A stretch of 15,132 nt of DNA, taken from NCBI GenBank assembly GCA_021821235.1, contig JAKACS010000010.1, positions 1 to 15,132 on the forward strand, written 5' to 3'. Of this stretch, positions 1-7,849 are shown one piece after another; the stretch's first letter is position 1; the number at the start of each line of letters is the position of its first letter. A program made the translations under genes and the position numbers. The notes below the pieces were generated by a model, which saw nothing but the letters and a program-made list of their open reading frames with translations, did not search any database and was not told the origin of the DNA. The stretch is from Bacillota bacterium. GTDB lineage: Bacteria; Bacillota; Bacilli; Bacillales_B; DSM-18226.

Positions 1-1
1 T

Positions 2-871
2 GATGTATTAATGGGTTCTACCAGTTTTAGCGATTTTGTGGATCGCGCCAGTGCAGTTGCAACCATCATGCAGGCCGATCAGGATATTTTAAAACAAGCA
101 GAGGCAGATAAGCAGGAACTTGAGCAGAAACAAACGCAAGTGAAAAACGACCTTGCCAGCCTGCAAAAACTACTGAACGATTTACAAGCAATGAATAATC
201 AATTGAATGCCCAACGAGCTGAAAAGGACAAGCTAATGGCATCATTGAAAGTTCAGGAAAAACAAGTGATTGAGGAAAAAATGAGCATGCAGGAGCAGGC
301 TCAAGTTCTTGCCGCCCAAAATTCAGCGATCCAAAAGGCAATTAAAGACGAGCAGGATCGCCAGGCGGAGGAAGCACGCAAGGCAGAACAGGCACGCCAA
401 GCTGCCGCCGCAGCTGCAAAAAGTACTTCTGGCGGAAGCAGCACTTCTGCTGCGGCTGCAGCACCGGCTGTTTCGGGAGGAGCATTCACAAGACCGGCTC
501 CAGGCGTAATTACTTCACCATATGGTGCACGTGGTGGTGAGTTCCATTATGGTGTCGATATTGCTCAACGAGGACCGAATGTGCCGATTGTGGCTGCTGC
601 TGATGGCGTGGTTGTTACCTCTCATTACTCGAGAAGTTACGGGAACGTTGTTTACATTGCCCATTCAATAAATGGACAAGTTTATACAACTGTTTATGCA
701 CATATGGATAGTAGACTGGTTAGTGCCGGGCAAACAGTCAAGAAAGGACAGCAGATTGGCATTATGGGTAACACTGGTGAATCATTTGGCCAGCACTTGC
801 ACTTTGAGCTGTACAGAGGCCCATGGGCATACCATAGTGCAGTCAATCCAATGGGAATTGTTCCAATTTAA
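2..871 (+). CDS. M23-family murein hydrolase (activator), FtsEX-associated EnvC/PcsB-like, 5' partial
   Basis: The reading frame is open to the left edge, so the gene starts before the window; the in-frame ATG at 11 is internal (the preceding codons read D-V-L, part of a conserved segment of these proteins). Counting from that Met, residues about 20-130 are a long charged coiled coil, 130-155 an Ala/Ser/Gly linker, and 160-286 a peptidase M23 (LytM) domain. The zinc-site motifs are present: H179-x3-D183 and H262-L-H264-F-E, plus H231. The domain order matches secreted EnvC/PcsB-type proteins, which work with the FtsEX ABC complex to cleave or activate cleavage of septal and lateral wall peptidoglycan. 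With both metal motifs intact it could be an active endopeptidase rather than only an activator. The following ctpB and minJ genes support a position downstream of ftsEX. The signal peptide would lie outside the window. Confidence 0.88.
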   Translation, partial: DVLMGSTSFSDFVDRASAVATIMQADQDILKQAEADKQELEQKQTQVKNDLASLQKLLNDLQAMNNQLNAQRAEKDKLMASLKVQEKQVIEEKMSMQEQAQVLAAQNSAIQKAIKDEQDRQAEEARKAEQARQAAAAAAKSTSGGSSTSAAAAAPAVSGGAFTRPAPGVITSPYGARGGEFHYGVDIAQRGPNVPIVAAADGVVVTSHYSRSYGNVVYIAHSINGQVYTTVYAHMDSRLVSAGQTVKKGQQIGIMGNTGESFGQHLHFELYRGPWAYHSAVNPMGIVPI

Positions 872-884
872 AAATAGAAAAAAA

Positions 885-920
885 AGGAAGAGGTGATCGC
901 TTCTTCTCTTTTTTTTTTTG
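885..920 (+). terminator. Rho-independent terminator after the M23 gene
   Basis: A 7-bp stem (GAAGAGG at 887-893 with CTTCTTC at 900-906, one G-U pair) is followed by an uninterrupted T tract at 909-919. It ends the ftsEX-M23 transcript before ctpB. Confidence 0.8.
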
Positions 921-1076
921 CAATCAATTTCATAACCCGTCTACCCTTCACATATATGTTAATAGACAAGCTCGTTTCGTAATAAGAATTGCGGATTGGC
1001 AAATGCAAAAGATACCGCAGTAAAGTCTGTTTTGCCGGTGTTCGGCACCTACATGTGGAAACTGAGGAGGATGGGG

Positions 1077-2537
1077 ATGAATCGGAAATGGATAGCCCTT
1101 TTAATGACGGGATCGCTGCTGACAGGTGCAGGCGGCACCTATGCCGGAATGCAGCTGCTTAACAGCAGGGGAGGCACCGCACTGGAAAAGCTTCAAACAT
1201 CAAACTCGGGCACTGCTAACTTGCCGCAGACCGATTCAATTGCGTTAGAAAAAGTCAACCAGGCCTATGATTTAATTTCAAGCCGGTATGTTGAAAAAGT
1301 GGATCGCCAAAAGTTGGTGGAAGGTGCGGTACAAGGGATGCTTGCAGTATTGAAGGATCCTTATTCTGTTTATATGGACAAGGATACGGCGAAGCAATTC
1401 ACCCAGATGCTTGAATCTTCGTTTGAAGGAATCGGTGCAGAGGTGGGAATGGTTGATGGAAAAATTGTTATCGTTTCACCATTTAAAAATTCGCCTGCGG
1501 AAAAAGCAGGGTTGAAAGCAAATGACCAAATTTTAAAGGTGAATGGAGAAAGCGTTGCGGGTTTGGATCTTAGCAAAGCCACTTTGAAAATCCGCGGAAA
1601 AAAAGGGACGACTGTCAAACTGGAAATAGCAAGAAAGGGATTAAAAGACCCGATGACGATAGCGGTTAAACGAGGTGAAATTCCGTTAGAAACGGTTCAT
1701 TCAAATGTCAAAAAACAAAATGGCAAAAAAATTGGCTATATTGAGCTAACCTCCTTTGCAGAGAAAACGGCAGCCGATTTTAAAAAGCAATTGAAAGCGC
1801 TGGAAGATGAAAACATTAAAGGTCTGGTTATTGATGTCCGCGGCAATCCGGGCGGCCTGCTTCCAAGTGTTGAAGAGATTTCAAGCGAGTTTGTTACAAA
1901 GGACAAACCGCTGATTCAGATTGAAAATCGAAATGGTGAAAAACAGGGTGTTTATTCAACGTTAGCAAAGAAAAAAGAGTATCCGGTTGCGGTTCTTGTT
2001 GATAAAGGAAGTGCCTCCGCTTCGGAAATTTTGGCAGGGGCGTTGCAGGAAGCGGAAGGCTATCCGCTTGTCGGAGAAAAAACGTTTGGCAAGGGGACGG
2101 TTCAGCAAGCGGTTCCGATGGGGGATGGCAGCAATATTAAACTGACATTGTTTAAATGGCTTACACCGAATGGCAATTGGATCCATAAAAAAGGAATTCA
2201 GCCGGATGTTCCTGTAAAACAGCCAGTCATTTTCCAAACACACCCATTGCAAGTGGATAAGCCGCTTGAGAAGGATATGAACAATGAGCAGGTGAAAAAC
2301 GTTCAGGAAATTTTAAAGGGGCTCGGCTATGTTCCTGGAAGAACAGATGGCTATTTCAGCTTGGAAACGGTCAGTGCTGTAAAGGCCTTCCAACAGGAAA
2401 AGAATCTTGATGTTACAGGAAAGATTGATGCCAAAACGGCAGCATTCCTAGAAGAATCCGCAATGAATGCGATGAAGAAAGAAACAAATGATTTGCAGCT
2501 ACGCACAGCATTGCAGCTCGTGGCCAATAATCAATAA
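1077..2537 (+). CDS. ctpB: S41 carboxy-terminal processing protease CtpB
   Basis: This is a serine protease of family S41. In Bacillus, CtpB is exported and cleaves SpoIVFA (and SpoIVB) to trigger pro-sigma-K processing during sporulation. The ATG at 1077 is preferred because GAGGAGG (1064-1070) lies 6 nt upstream and the product then begins with a normal basic/hydrophobic export segment (residues 1-25). The frame extends upstream to 996, but without a ribosome site. The product is 486 aa, close to the family's usual ~480. A PDZ domain covers about 117-200. The protease domain follows, with catalytic Ser314 in G-S-A-S-A-S-E, Lys339 in T-F-G-K-G and Gln343; the 25-residue Ser-Lys spacing is that of known CtpB/Prc enzymes. 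A peptidoglycan-binding type 1 domain lies at about 403-462. It has its own terminator downstream. Confidence 0.93.
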   Translation: MNRKWIALLMTGSLLTGAGGTYAGMQLLNSRGGTALEKLQTSNSGTANLPQTDSIALEKVNQAYDLISSRYVEKVDRQKLVEGAVQGMLAVLKDPYSVYMDKDTAKQFTQMLESSFEGIGAEVGMVDGKIVIVSPFKNSPAEKAGLKANDQILKVNGESVAGLDLSKATLKIRGKKGTTVKLEIARKGLKDPMTIAVKRGEIPLETVHSNVKKQNGKKIGYIELTSFAEKTAADFKKQLKALEDENIKGLVIDVRGNPGGLLPSVEEISSEFVTKDKPLIQIENRNGEKQGVYSTLAKKKEYPVAVLVDKGSASASEILAGALQEAEGYPLVGEKTFGKGTVQQAVPMGDGSNIKLTLFKWLTPNGNWIHKKGIQPDVPVKQPVIFQTHPLQVDKPLEKDMNNEQVKNVQEILKGLGYVPGRTDGYFSLETVSAVKAFQQEKNLDVTGKIDAKTAAFLEESAMNAMKKETNDLQLRTALQLVANNQ

Positions 2538-2545
2538 GTTAGTTG

Positions 2546-2575
2546 ATGGACAGGGAAATTTCCTGTCCATTTTTG
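2546..2575 (+). terminator. Rho-independent terminator of ctpB
   Basis: A perfect 9-bp inverted repeat (ATGGACAGG at 2546-2554, CCTGTCCAT at 2562-2570) is followed directly by a T run. It begins 9 nt after the ctpB stop codon. Confidence 0.9.
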
Positions 2576-2576
2576 C

Positions 2577-2660
2577 GGTTAGGCGGAATAACAATCGGGC
2601 TCGGCGGAAAAATCGATTGGTTAGGCGGAATTATCCTGTGATTGGGCGGAATAAAAAATG
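2577..2660. repeat. Four tandem degenerate 21-bp repeats with GGCGGAA core
   Basis: The core GGCGGAA occurs at 2582, 2603, 2624 and 2645, exactly 21 bp apart each time. Units run 2577-2597, 2598-2618, 2619-2639 and 2640-2660. Outside the core the units vary, though units 1 and 3 share GGTTAGGCGGAAT. They sit between the ctpB terminator and the minJ promoter region. The function is unknown; the 21-bp period is two helical turns. I see no reading frame with a start and ribosome site across them. Confidence 0.75.
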
Positions 2661-2774
2661 TTTTTAACGATTCATCCATCGTTTCTATTTTTCAAAAAAC
2701 TAGTAATAGGTTTTATGGCGGCTATTTGATAAAATAGAAAGAAAAGAGATGAAGTGAAGGGTTGGGGGCGAGAA

Positions 2775-3968
2775 TTGGTGCAAACTTGGATCATTGAGGT
2801 GTTAAAAGGAATTGGTAAGTTCTTTCTTCATCCTGTTTTTTATTACTTATTTTTCTTAGCCGCCATGTTGGGTGTCAGCAGGGTGAAGCGGGAGCGGAAG
2901 AACTTTCATGTCCGTGCATTCAATGCTTATTTTGAATTGCGACAATTGATTCCGCTCGGATTATTAATCGGACTGATTGTGTCGATAATTGTCATTGCAG
3001 TCGGGATTCCTGTTCCGTTTGCCGCCGTCCTTCTCATTGCCGCCTTTACCTTATTGTGGAGCTTAACCCTGAATGTGCGGCTGATCGGGCCTGCCTATAC
3101 GGTGGGGGCTGCATTTTTTACCCTTGTCGCCGCAGCCCGGAACAATTGGCCAGTACCGTTATTTCAGCATGATTTTCAAGCACTCAATGATAAAATTTAC
3201 CCTTCTGTGGCTGTTTTGCTGGCCTTCATGCTTATTGCTGAAGGCGTGTTGATTTTGAAAAATGGCAGTTATGGCACATCGCCGAAACTAATTTTGAGCA
3301 AGCGTGGCCAGCGGGTCGGCGTTCATGAAGTAAAGCGCCTTTGGCTTTTGCCGATTTTCATGCTTGTGCCCGGTGATGCTCTTCACTTGCCCTTTTCGTG
3401 GTGGCCGATTTTTCATGTGGGTGCGGAGAGGTACAGCCTTCTCCTAGTGCCATTTGCCGTCGGCTTCCACCAGCAAATTCAAGGCATGCTGCCAAAAGAG
3501 GCCGTAAATATGCTTGGTAAACGTATCATTGCTCTTGGATTGTTCACTACCCTAGTTGCAGCAGGAGGCTACTGGATTCCGCTTGCATCCATTGCTGCAG
3601 TCGCTTTAGCCATTATCGGCCGCGAACTGTTAACGCTGATCCAGCGTATTCAGGACGAAAGTCTGCCGTTTTATTTTTCAAAAAGAAATAACGGGCTGAT
3701 GATTTTAGGGATTATTCCCGGTTCTCCGGCAGACAAAATGGCATTGCAGGTTGGCGAATTCATTACAAAAGTGAATGGGATGGCTGTTCGTGATCCGTTT
3801 GGATTTTATGAAGCTTTGCAAAAAAATCGTGCCCATTGTAAGCTGGAAGTGATCGATACAAACGGAGAAGTCCGCTTTGTCCAGCGGTCGCTTTACGAAG
3901 GCGATCACCACGAACTCGGCATTTTGTTTGTCCAGAACGAAAGGGACAATGGGGAGAAGATTGGCTAG
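2775..3968 (+). CDS. minJ: MinJ-like polytopic membrane protein with C-terminal PDZ domain
   Basis: MinJ bridges DivIVA at the poles and new septa to MinD, and so helps place and limit division sites. The N-terminal two thirds hold roughly 7-8 hydrophobic segments (near residues 10-30, 45-67, 70-90, 98-118, 134-155, 187-205, 219-235 and 250-285). A PDZ-like domain fills about 295-385, including the pattern G-I-I-P-G-S-P-A-D-K and V-G-E-F-I-T-K-V-N-G. The gene directly follows ctpB, as in other bacilli. The start is uncertain: an in-frame GTG at 2754 gives 404 aa, while TTG at 2775 (or GTG 2778) gives 397 aa, close to known MinJ length and matching where homologues begin as I remember them. 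None of these has a strong ribosome site. No clear terminator follows. Confidence 0.87.
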   Translation: MVQTWIIEVLKGIGKFFLHPVFYYLFFLAAMLGVSRVKRERKNFHVRAFNAYFELRQLIPLGLLIGLIVSIIVIAVGIPVPFAAVLLIAAFTLLWSLTLNVRLIGPAYTVGAAFFTLVAAARNNWPVPLFQHDFQALNDKIYPSVAVLLAFMLIAEGVLILKNGSYGTSPKLILSKRGQRVGVHEVKRLWLLPIFMLVPGDALHLPFSWWPIFHVGAERYSLLLVPFAVGFHQQIQGMLPKEAVNMLGKRIIALGLFTTLVAAGGYWIPLASIAAVALAIIGRELLTLIQRIQDESLPFYFSKRNNGLMILGIIPGSPADKMALQVGEFITKVNGMAVRDPFGFYEALQKNRAHCKLEVIDTNGEVRFVQRSLYEGDHHELGILFVQNERDNGEKIG

Positions 3969-4079
3969 CTGTTATAATTTTTCAAAATAAACCGGAACAA
4001 CAATAGAAAAAGATTTTTATTTGATAGGGCTTTACATGAGTTTTGATTAACCAATAAAATCCAACAAAAAGATACCAAA

Positions 4080-4140
4080 AAGGACACCCTTCTTGTAGAA
4101 TGAAGTTTGCGAACAAACAAACTACAGAAGAGGTGCCCTT
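4080..4140. repeat. 61-bp imperfect inverted repeat (hairpin), possible insertion-element remnant
   Basis: The outer arms at 4080-4098 and 4122-4140 match at 14 of 19 positions as an inverted repeat. Inside is a second short stem (GTTTG 4105-4109, CAAAC 4114-4118). The hairpin lies exactly where similarity to the glycosyltransferase begins on the right, so it probably marks a rearrangement: a miniature element, or the end of an insertion sequence whose body is gone. I cannot assign it to an IS family from sequence alone. Confidence 0.5.
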
Positions 4141-4154
4141 ATAAAGAAGCATAC

Positions 4155-5150
4155 CACTCAATTACTTTTAGAATAGCACTTACTGCAGATGTCATAATAC
4201 CTAGTATTTTGGAGCAAATCAAAGGAGAGCATTTTGATTATATCATCCACGATTCCATGTTTGGTTGTGGACGTTTACTTGCACAAATCCTGAAATTCCC
4301 AACAATTAATTCTTGCACTTCTTTTGCACAGACGGAAATATCGTTTGATAATATACTGGACCAGCTTTACAAAAATATACCAACAGAAATTGTAAAAAAA
4401 CAAATGATGATTTTCATAACTTAAAAAAAAATAAAAGAAAAGTATAATGTTGAAATCCATTCTCATTATGAAGTTTTTAGTAACCCTGCACCGCTGACTA
4501 TCGTTTACACCACTAGGGAGTTTCAACCGCTTGGAGAAGCATTTGACCAAACATACAAATTTGTAGGTACCTCCATTTCTTTTCGTCCGATACAGGAAAG
4601 CCTCGACCTTTCTTCAATCAAGGGAAAGAACATATTATACATTTCGCTTGGAACTGTTTTCAACCAAGCCATTGATTTTTATAAGCTTTGTATTAAGGCA
4701 TTTGAGAACAATGCAAATCATATCGTGGTCATGTCAATTGGGGAAAAAGCTAAAATATCCGATTTGGGAGAGATTCCTGACAACTTCATTGTTGAGAATA
4801 ATGTTCCACAAACTGAGTTGTTGAAATACACAAGACTTTTTAGCAAGTATGGCGGTATGAACAGTACGCATGAAGCTCTTTTTTACGGGGTACCGTTAAT
4901 TGTAATCATCTCGCAAAGTGCTGATCAACCAATTATAGCTAAGCAAGTTGCGAGGATAGGAGCCGGCATTACATTAGAGATGCAAAACTTGACTGCGGAT
5001 CAACTTCGTGAAACAGTAGATCATGTGTTAAACGACTCGTCTTTCCAAAAAGCTGCGGCAAATATGAGTGAATCACCTCGAAAATCAGGCGGATATAGTT
5101 GTCAAGTGGTGGATGAAATTTCAATAATTAAAGGAGAACGTGGTATTTAA
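4155..5150 (+). pseudogene. MGT (macrolide)-family UDP-glycosyltransferase, N-terminally truncated, internal stop
   Basis: This is a remnant of a GT1/MGT glycosyltransferase of the YjiC type, which moves sugars from UDP-sugars onto small hydrophobic acceptors. The frame (phase of 4107) reads a recognisable N-domain segment from about 4155 (A-D-V-I-I-P-S-I-L-E-Q, then I-H-D-S-M-F-G), then stops at TAA 4422-4424. It resumes in the same frame through 5150 with N-P-A-P-L-T-I-V-Y-T, then I-S-L-G-T-V, and the donor-binding segment G-G-M-N-S-T-H-E-A-L-F-Y-G-V-P ending in Q-S-A-D-Q-P. The His usually found just before G-G is Tyr here. Roughly the first 80 residues of a normal ~400-aa protein are missing, and no start with a ribosome site exists. 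The apparent TTG start at 4107 lies inside the hairpin and is not credible. Confidence 0.82.
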
Positions 5151-5158
5151 TTCATACT

Positions 5159-5245
5159 GTGGGGAATGCTGTTAAAGGTAGATTCAACAGGTTCGAACAC
5201 AAAGATGCACCCGAAGCTCCCACGGAAATCGAATTCCTGAAGTAG
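5159..5245 (+). other. Short coding-like fragment, 28 codons
   Basis: Just after the glycosyltransferase remnant, a frame open from 5132 to TAG 5243-5245 reads from GTG 5159 as V-G-N-A-V-K-G-R-F-N-R-F, ending T-E-I-E-F-L-K. The composition looks protein-like, but there is no ribosome site and I do not recognise a family. It may be the 3' tail of another deleted gene. Confidence 0.2.
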
Positions 5246-5269
5246 AAATAAATGGATAAATTTAACAAA

Positions 5270-5313
5270 ATTAAATAAAAAAACAAGGCCTTTTTTCTAA
5301 AAAGTAGCCTTGT
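5270..5313 (-). terminator. Rho-independent terminator of the ABC transporter operon
   Basis: Read on the minus strand, ACAAGGC (5313-5307) pairs with GCCTTGT (5289-5283) and is followed by a T-rich tract (5282 down to about 5270). It lies 18 bp past the permease stop codon. Confidence 0.85.
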
Positions 5314-5330
5314 TGTCTGACTTTTTCACA

Positions 5331-6143
5331 TTATAATGGCAAATCTCTCTTTCTAAATGCCAAAATACTTACGATAAATGCAACGAGGCCAATGGCAAAT
5401 AGAATAACCCAGTCTTGTGTGAGATCTCCTTTACCAATTACAACTTCAGCAGGTTGATATAATGTAAAAATAGTAAAATTTTTTAACCAATCTACTTTGT
5501 CACTGATTTTTCTAATGATATCCAAGCTAAAGAAACCAAAAATAATCATTCCTGAAATCCCAAGACCCTTCTTTTCGTCATTAGACAAGGACGAAACCAA
5601 AAATGAAATACCTCCCAATGCAAAGAACAGGGCAAAAGCTGCTACATTCAACTGAATAAATCGCTCTGCATGAAAAGAATTGGTGTCATCTATAAAAATA
5701 CGAACTCCAATAATACCAAAAATTGTTGTAATAGCCGAAATTAAGAATAAGCCAGTTATAAAAACACTTGCTTGTGTAAAGGCAACCTTTCCTCTTGTCG
5801 TTGGAGTTGACAATAAATAAGCCATCGATCCTTGGTCCACTAATTTCGCCATTAATTGTATAGGTACCGTGACGCAATAAATGGAAACAATTAAAGTGAA
5901 TAATACCCCATAAAATTCACCCGACATAAACGATTCGAAGCTCCCAAAACCATTTTGCAAATTAAAAGCCTTTGTCATTCCAGCAGGCAATACTTTTAAC
6001 ATATCGTTTAAAGGCTGGGCCGTTTTTTCCATACTTGGATAGATCCAAACGACGATCATAATATAAAAAGCAGCACCAATGGCGTAATTCAAAACTCCTT
6101 TTATATTCACTTTCATCATCTGTTTATAGAGTGAGAAATTCAT
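5331..6143 (-). CDS. ABC-2-type transporter permease
   Basis: This is the membrane half of a two-gene ABC exporter. The 270-aa product has about six hydrophobic segments (near 18-38, 78-100, 125-150, 162-187, 195-213 and 245-264) and no large soluble domain, as in ABC-2 permeases. Its ATG overlaps the ATPase stop codon by 4 nt (ATGA at 6143-6140), so the two are translationally coupled and should form one complex. The substrate cannot be read from sequence; relatives of this size export antibiotics, lipids or peptides, or are uncharacterised. The next gene outwards is a divergent TetR regulator, which would fit control by a toxic compound, but that is inference. Confidence 0.85.
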   Translation of the reverse strand: MNFSLYKQMMKVNIKGVLNYAIGAAFYIMIVVWIYPSMEKTAQPLNDMLKVLPAGMTKAFNLQNGFGSFESFMSGEFYGVLFTLIVSIYCVTVPIQLMAKLVDQGSMAYLLSTPTTRGKVAFTQASVFITGLFLISAITTIFGIIGVRIFIDDTNSFHAERFIQLNVAAFALFFALGGISFLVSSLSNDEKKGLGISGMIIFGFFSLDIIRKISDKVDWLKNFTIFTLYQPAEVVIGKGDLTQDWVILFAIGLVAFIVSILAFRKRDLPL

Positions 6144-7027
6144 TTTGAAGCCCCCATCCTATCATAATAATTCATAAAGATATCCTCTAAGTTCTGCGTA
6201 AAGATGTCAATGTTCCGTACATGATATTTTGCGGTTTCTTCTATTAAAGCATCATAGTTCCCTTGGATCGATACCTTCACTCGATTTCCTTCACAAGACT
6301 CAATTTGCAGATTAGACTTCAAGAACTCTATCACATCGGATTGGTTTTGAAAGGTCACTTCAAAGAGCTTTCTCTGCATGGATTGCAGCTCGTGTATATC
6401 CTTTACCGCAATTACCACTCCATCCTTAATAATGGCCGCCCGGTCACATGTCCTTTCAATTTCAGGGAAACTATGCGAGGACATTAAAAACGTTTTTCCT
6501 TTTGCCTTTTCTTCGAGGACAAGTTCAATAAATACCTTTTGCATTAACGGATCCAAACCAGATGTTGGCTCATCTAAAATGATGACTTCAGGGTCATGCA
6601 TAAAGGCTGCCACGATTCCTACCTTTTGTTTCATTCCTTTTGACATCTTTCGAATGGGGGTGTTGACATCAAATTGAAATCGTTCGATTAATTCATTTCG
6701 TTTTGCGTAACTTTTTACTCCTTGCATTTCTGTCATAAAGTCCAAAAAACTTTTTCCAGTCATTCCTTCAATAAAAGCAATTTCACCCGGCAGATAACCA
6801 ATATATTTTTGTGCTTCTCCTTGTTCTTTCCATGTATCTAATCCATCTATTTTGACAAATCCATTATCAGGCTTCATAAACCCCATGATATGGCGAATAG
6901 TTGTGGATTTTCCAGCACCATTAGGTCCCAGAAAGCCAAAGACTTCCCCCTTCTTTATTGAAAAAGTAACATCAAAAATCCCTTTACCATTTTTAAATTT
7001 TTTTGTTAAATTTTGAACCTCAAGCAT
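6140..7027 (-). CDS. ABC transporter ATP-binding protein
   Basis: This nucleotide-binding subunit (295 aa) powers the adjoining permease. Visible motifs are Walker A G34-P-N-G-A-G-K-S-T, signature M128-S-K-G-M-K-Q-K (a variant of LSGGQ), Walker B V148-I-I-L-D-E-P with Glu153, and the H-loop His185. At the Q-loop position the sequence is G-Y-L-P-G-E, with Gly where Gln is usual; other ABC-2 ATPases of this type carry the same change, so it need not mean loss of function. Residues 215-295 form the C-terminal extension seen in drug and bacteriocin exporters. The start ATG at 7027 has a strong site, GGGAGGTGG, 5 nt upstream. The gene is transcribed away from the TetR gene. Confidence 0.92.
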   Translation of the reverse strand: MLEVQNLTKKFKNGKGIFDVTFSIKKGEVFGFLGPNGAGKSTTIRHIMGFMKPDNGFVKIDGLDTWKEQGEAQKYIGYLPGEIAFIEGMTGKSFLDFMTEMQGVKSYAKRNELIERFQFDVNTPIRKMSKGMKQKVGIVAAFMHDPEVIILDEPTSGLDPLMQKVFIELVLEEKAKGKTFLMSSHSFPEIERTCDRAAIIKDGVVIAVKDIHELQSMQRKLFEVTFQNQSDVIEFLKSNLQIESCEGNRVKVSIQGNYDALIEETAKYHVRNIDIFTQNLEDIFMNYYDRMGASK

Positions 7028-7041
7028 TTTTCCACCTCCCT

Positions 7042-7079
7042 AAATTATGAAATATTTTTTACGAATTATTTCATAATTT
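7042..7079. promoter_or_regulatory. Operator-like palindrome O1 at the ABC promoter
   Basis: This is a perfect 12-bp inverted repeat, AAATTATGAAAT (7042-7053) and ATTTCATAATTT (7068-7079), with a 14-bp spacer. It lies directly downstream of the ABC -10 box, where RNA polymerase would start. It shares sequence and spacing with the second palindrome at 7112-7147. It is probably bound by the divergent TetR protein. Confidence 0.75.
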
Positions 7080-7108
7080 ATATTACGTTTGGGCATAACT
7101 ATTGTCAA
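7080..7108 (-). promoter_or_regulatory. Sigma-A-type promoter of the ABC transporter operon
   Basis: On the minus strand a perfect -35 TTGACA (7108-7103) is followed after 17 bp by TAATAT (7085-7080). The expected start point falls inside palindrome O1. Confidence 0.75.
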
Positions 7109-7111
7109 TAT

Positions 7112-7147
7112 AATTATGAAATATCTTTGTGTTATAATTTCATTATT
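7112..7147. promoter_or_regulatory. Operator-like palindrome O2 over the tetR promoter
   Basis: AATTATGAAAT (7112-7122) and ATTTCATTATT (7137-7147) form an inverted repeat with one mismatch in 11 and a 14-bp spacer, the same geometry as O1. It covers the extended -10 TGTTATAAT (7130-7138) of the TetR gene, which suggests autorepression. Confidence 0.7.
7130..7138 (+). promoter_or_regulatory. Extended -10 promoter of the TetR gene
   Basis: TGTTATAAT gives a TGn extended -10 with a consensus TATAAT (7133-7138). No good -35 lies 16-18 bp upstream, as is common for extended -10 promoters. It sits inside palindrome O2. Confidence 0.55.
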
Positions 7148-7173
7148 AATAAATTTCGTGTAGGATGATGAAA

Positions 7174-7764
7174 ATGAATGGATTTGAAAGACGGGCCTTC
7201 CAAATAAAAGAAAAAATTATCCAAACAACATTAGAAATGCTCAAAACATGGGATTCTAGCAAAATTAAAATAGCCGATATTGCCAAAAATGCTAATGTCT
7301 CTCAGGTTACCATTTATAATTATTTTGGAAGTAAAGAAGCTTTGTTACGTGAGGCCGTAAAGAAATATATTGAAGACTCATTTAATGATTTTTTAGAAAA
7401 TATGAATGGGGATTATACTTTTAAAGAAAAAATTGAATCCATCATCTTACAAGAAAGAGAATCTTCTCTAAGCTCTTTAACCCCTTTTTTAATGCAGTTT
7501 GTTAAAGAAGATCAAGAAATCGCTCAATTTATGGAAAAAGAGTACAATGAGAGGATCCTCCCGGCCTTCCTTCAATTAATTGAGGAAGGGAGAAAAAATG
7601 GGGAAATTTCAGATAAGATTTCAAACGAAGGTCTTTTTGTTTTCATTAATTTCAGTATGAAATATTCCAATGAGCTTTATGATTTGATTCAGCAAACAGA
7701 AAACATGAATTTAATTAATGAAATGCTCCATATTTTTTTATACGGAATTTGTGGGAAAGAATAG
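7174..7764 (+). CDS. TetR/AcrR-family transcriptional regulator
   Basis: This is a probable ligand-responsive repressor of itself and of the divergent ABC transporter. ATG codons occur at 7165, 7168 and 7174; the last is chosen because AGGA (7162-7165) sits 8 nt before it, giving a 196-aa product. The N-terminal DNA-binding domain (about residues 8-55) has the typical TetR helix-turn-helix: I-K-I-A-D-I-A-K-N-A-N-V-S, then Q-V-T-I-Y-N-Y-F-G-S-K-E-A-L. The rest is a helical ligand-binding and dimer domain with no recognisable ligand signature. The length is normal. The two matched palindromes in the divergent promoter region are the obvious binding sites. Confidence 0.9.
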   Translation: MNGFERRAFQIKEKIIQTTLEMLKTWDSSKIKIADIAKNANVSQVTIYNYFGSKEALLREAVKKYIEDSFNDFLENMNGDYTFKEKIESIILQERESSLSSLTPFLMQFVKEDQEIAQFMEKEYNERILPAFLQLIEEGRKNGEISDKISNEGLFVFINFSMKYSNELYDLIQQTENMNLINEMLHIFLYGICGKE

Positions 7765-7849
7765 GATTCTCAACTCAACAGAACGAAAAAGACTAGTGAT
7801 GATATTGATGTGATTTTATCGGAAGCCATCACTTGACGAGGTGAGCAAT

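Noticed and set aside
930..960. Possible sporulation sigma-factor (SigG-like) promoter before ctpB (CATATAT)
   Set aside because: The -35/-10 match is loose and the spacing does not fit well. It would be expected from ctpB biology but is not supported by the bases.
996..1076. Longer CtpB start at 996
   Set aside because: No ribosome site there, and it would put 27 hydrophilic residues before the export segment. GAGGAGG at 1064-1070 points to ATG 1077.
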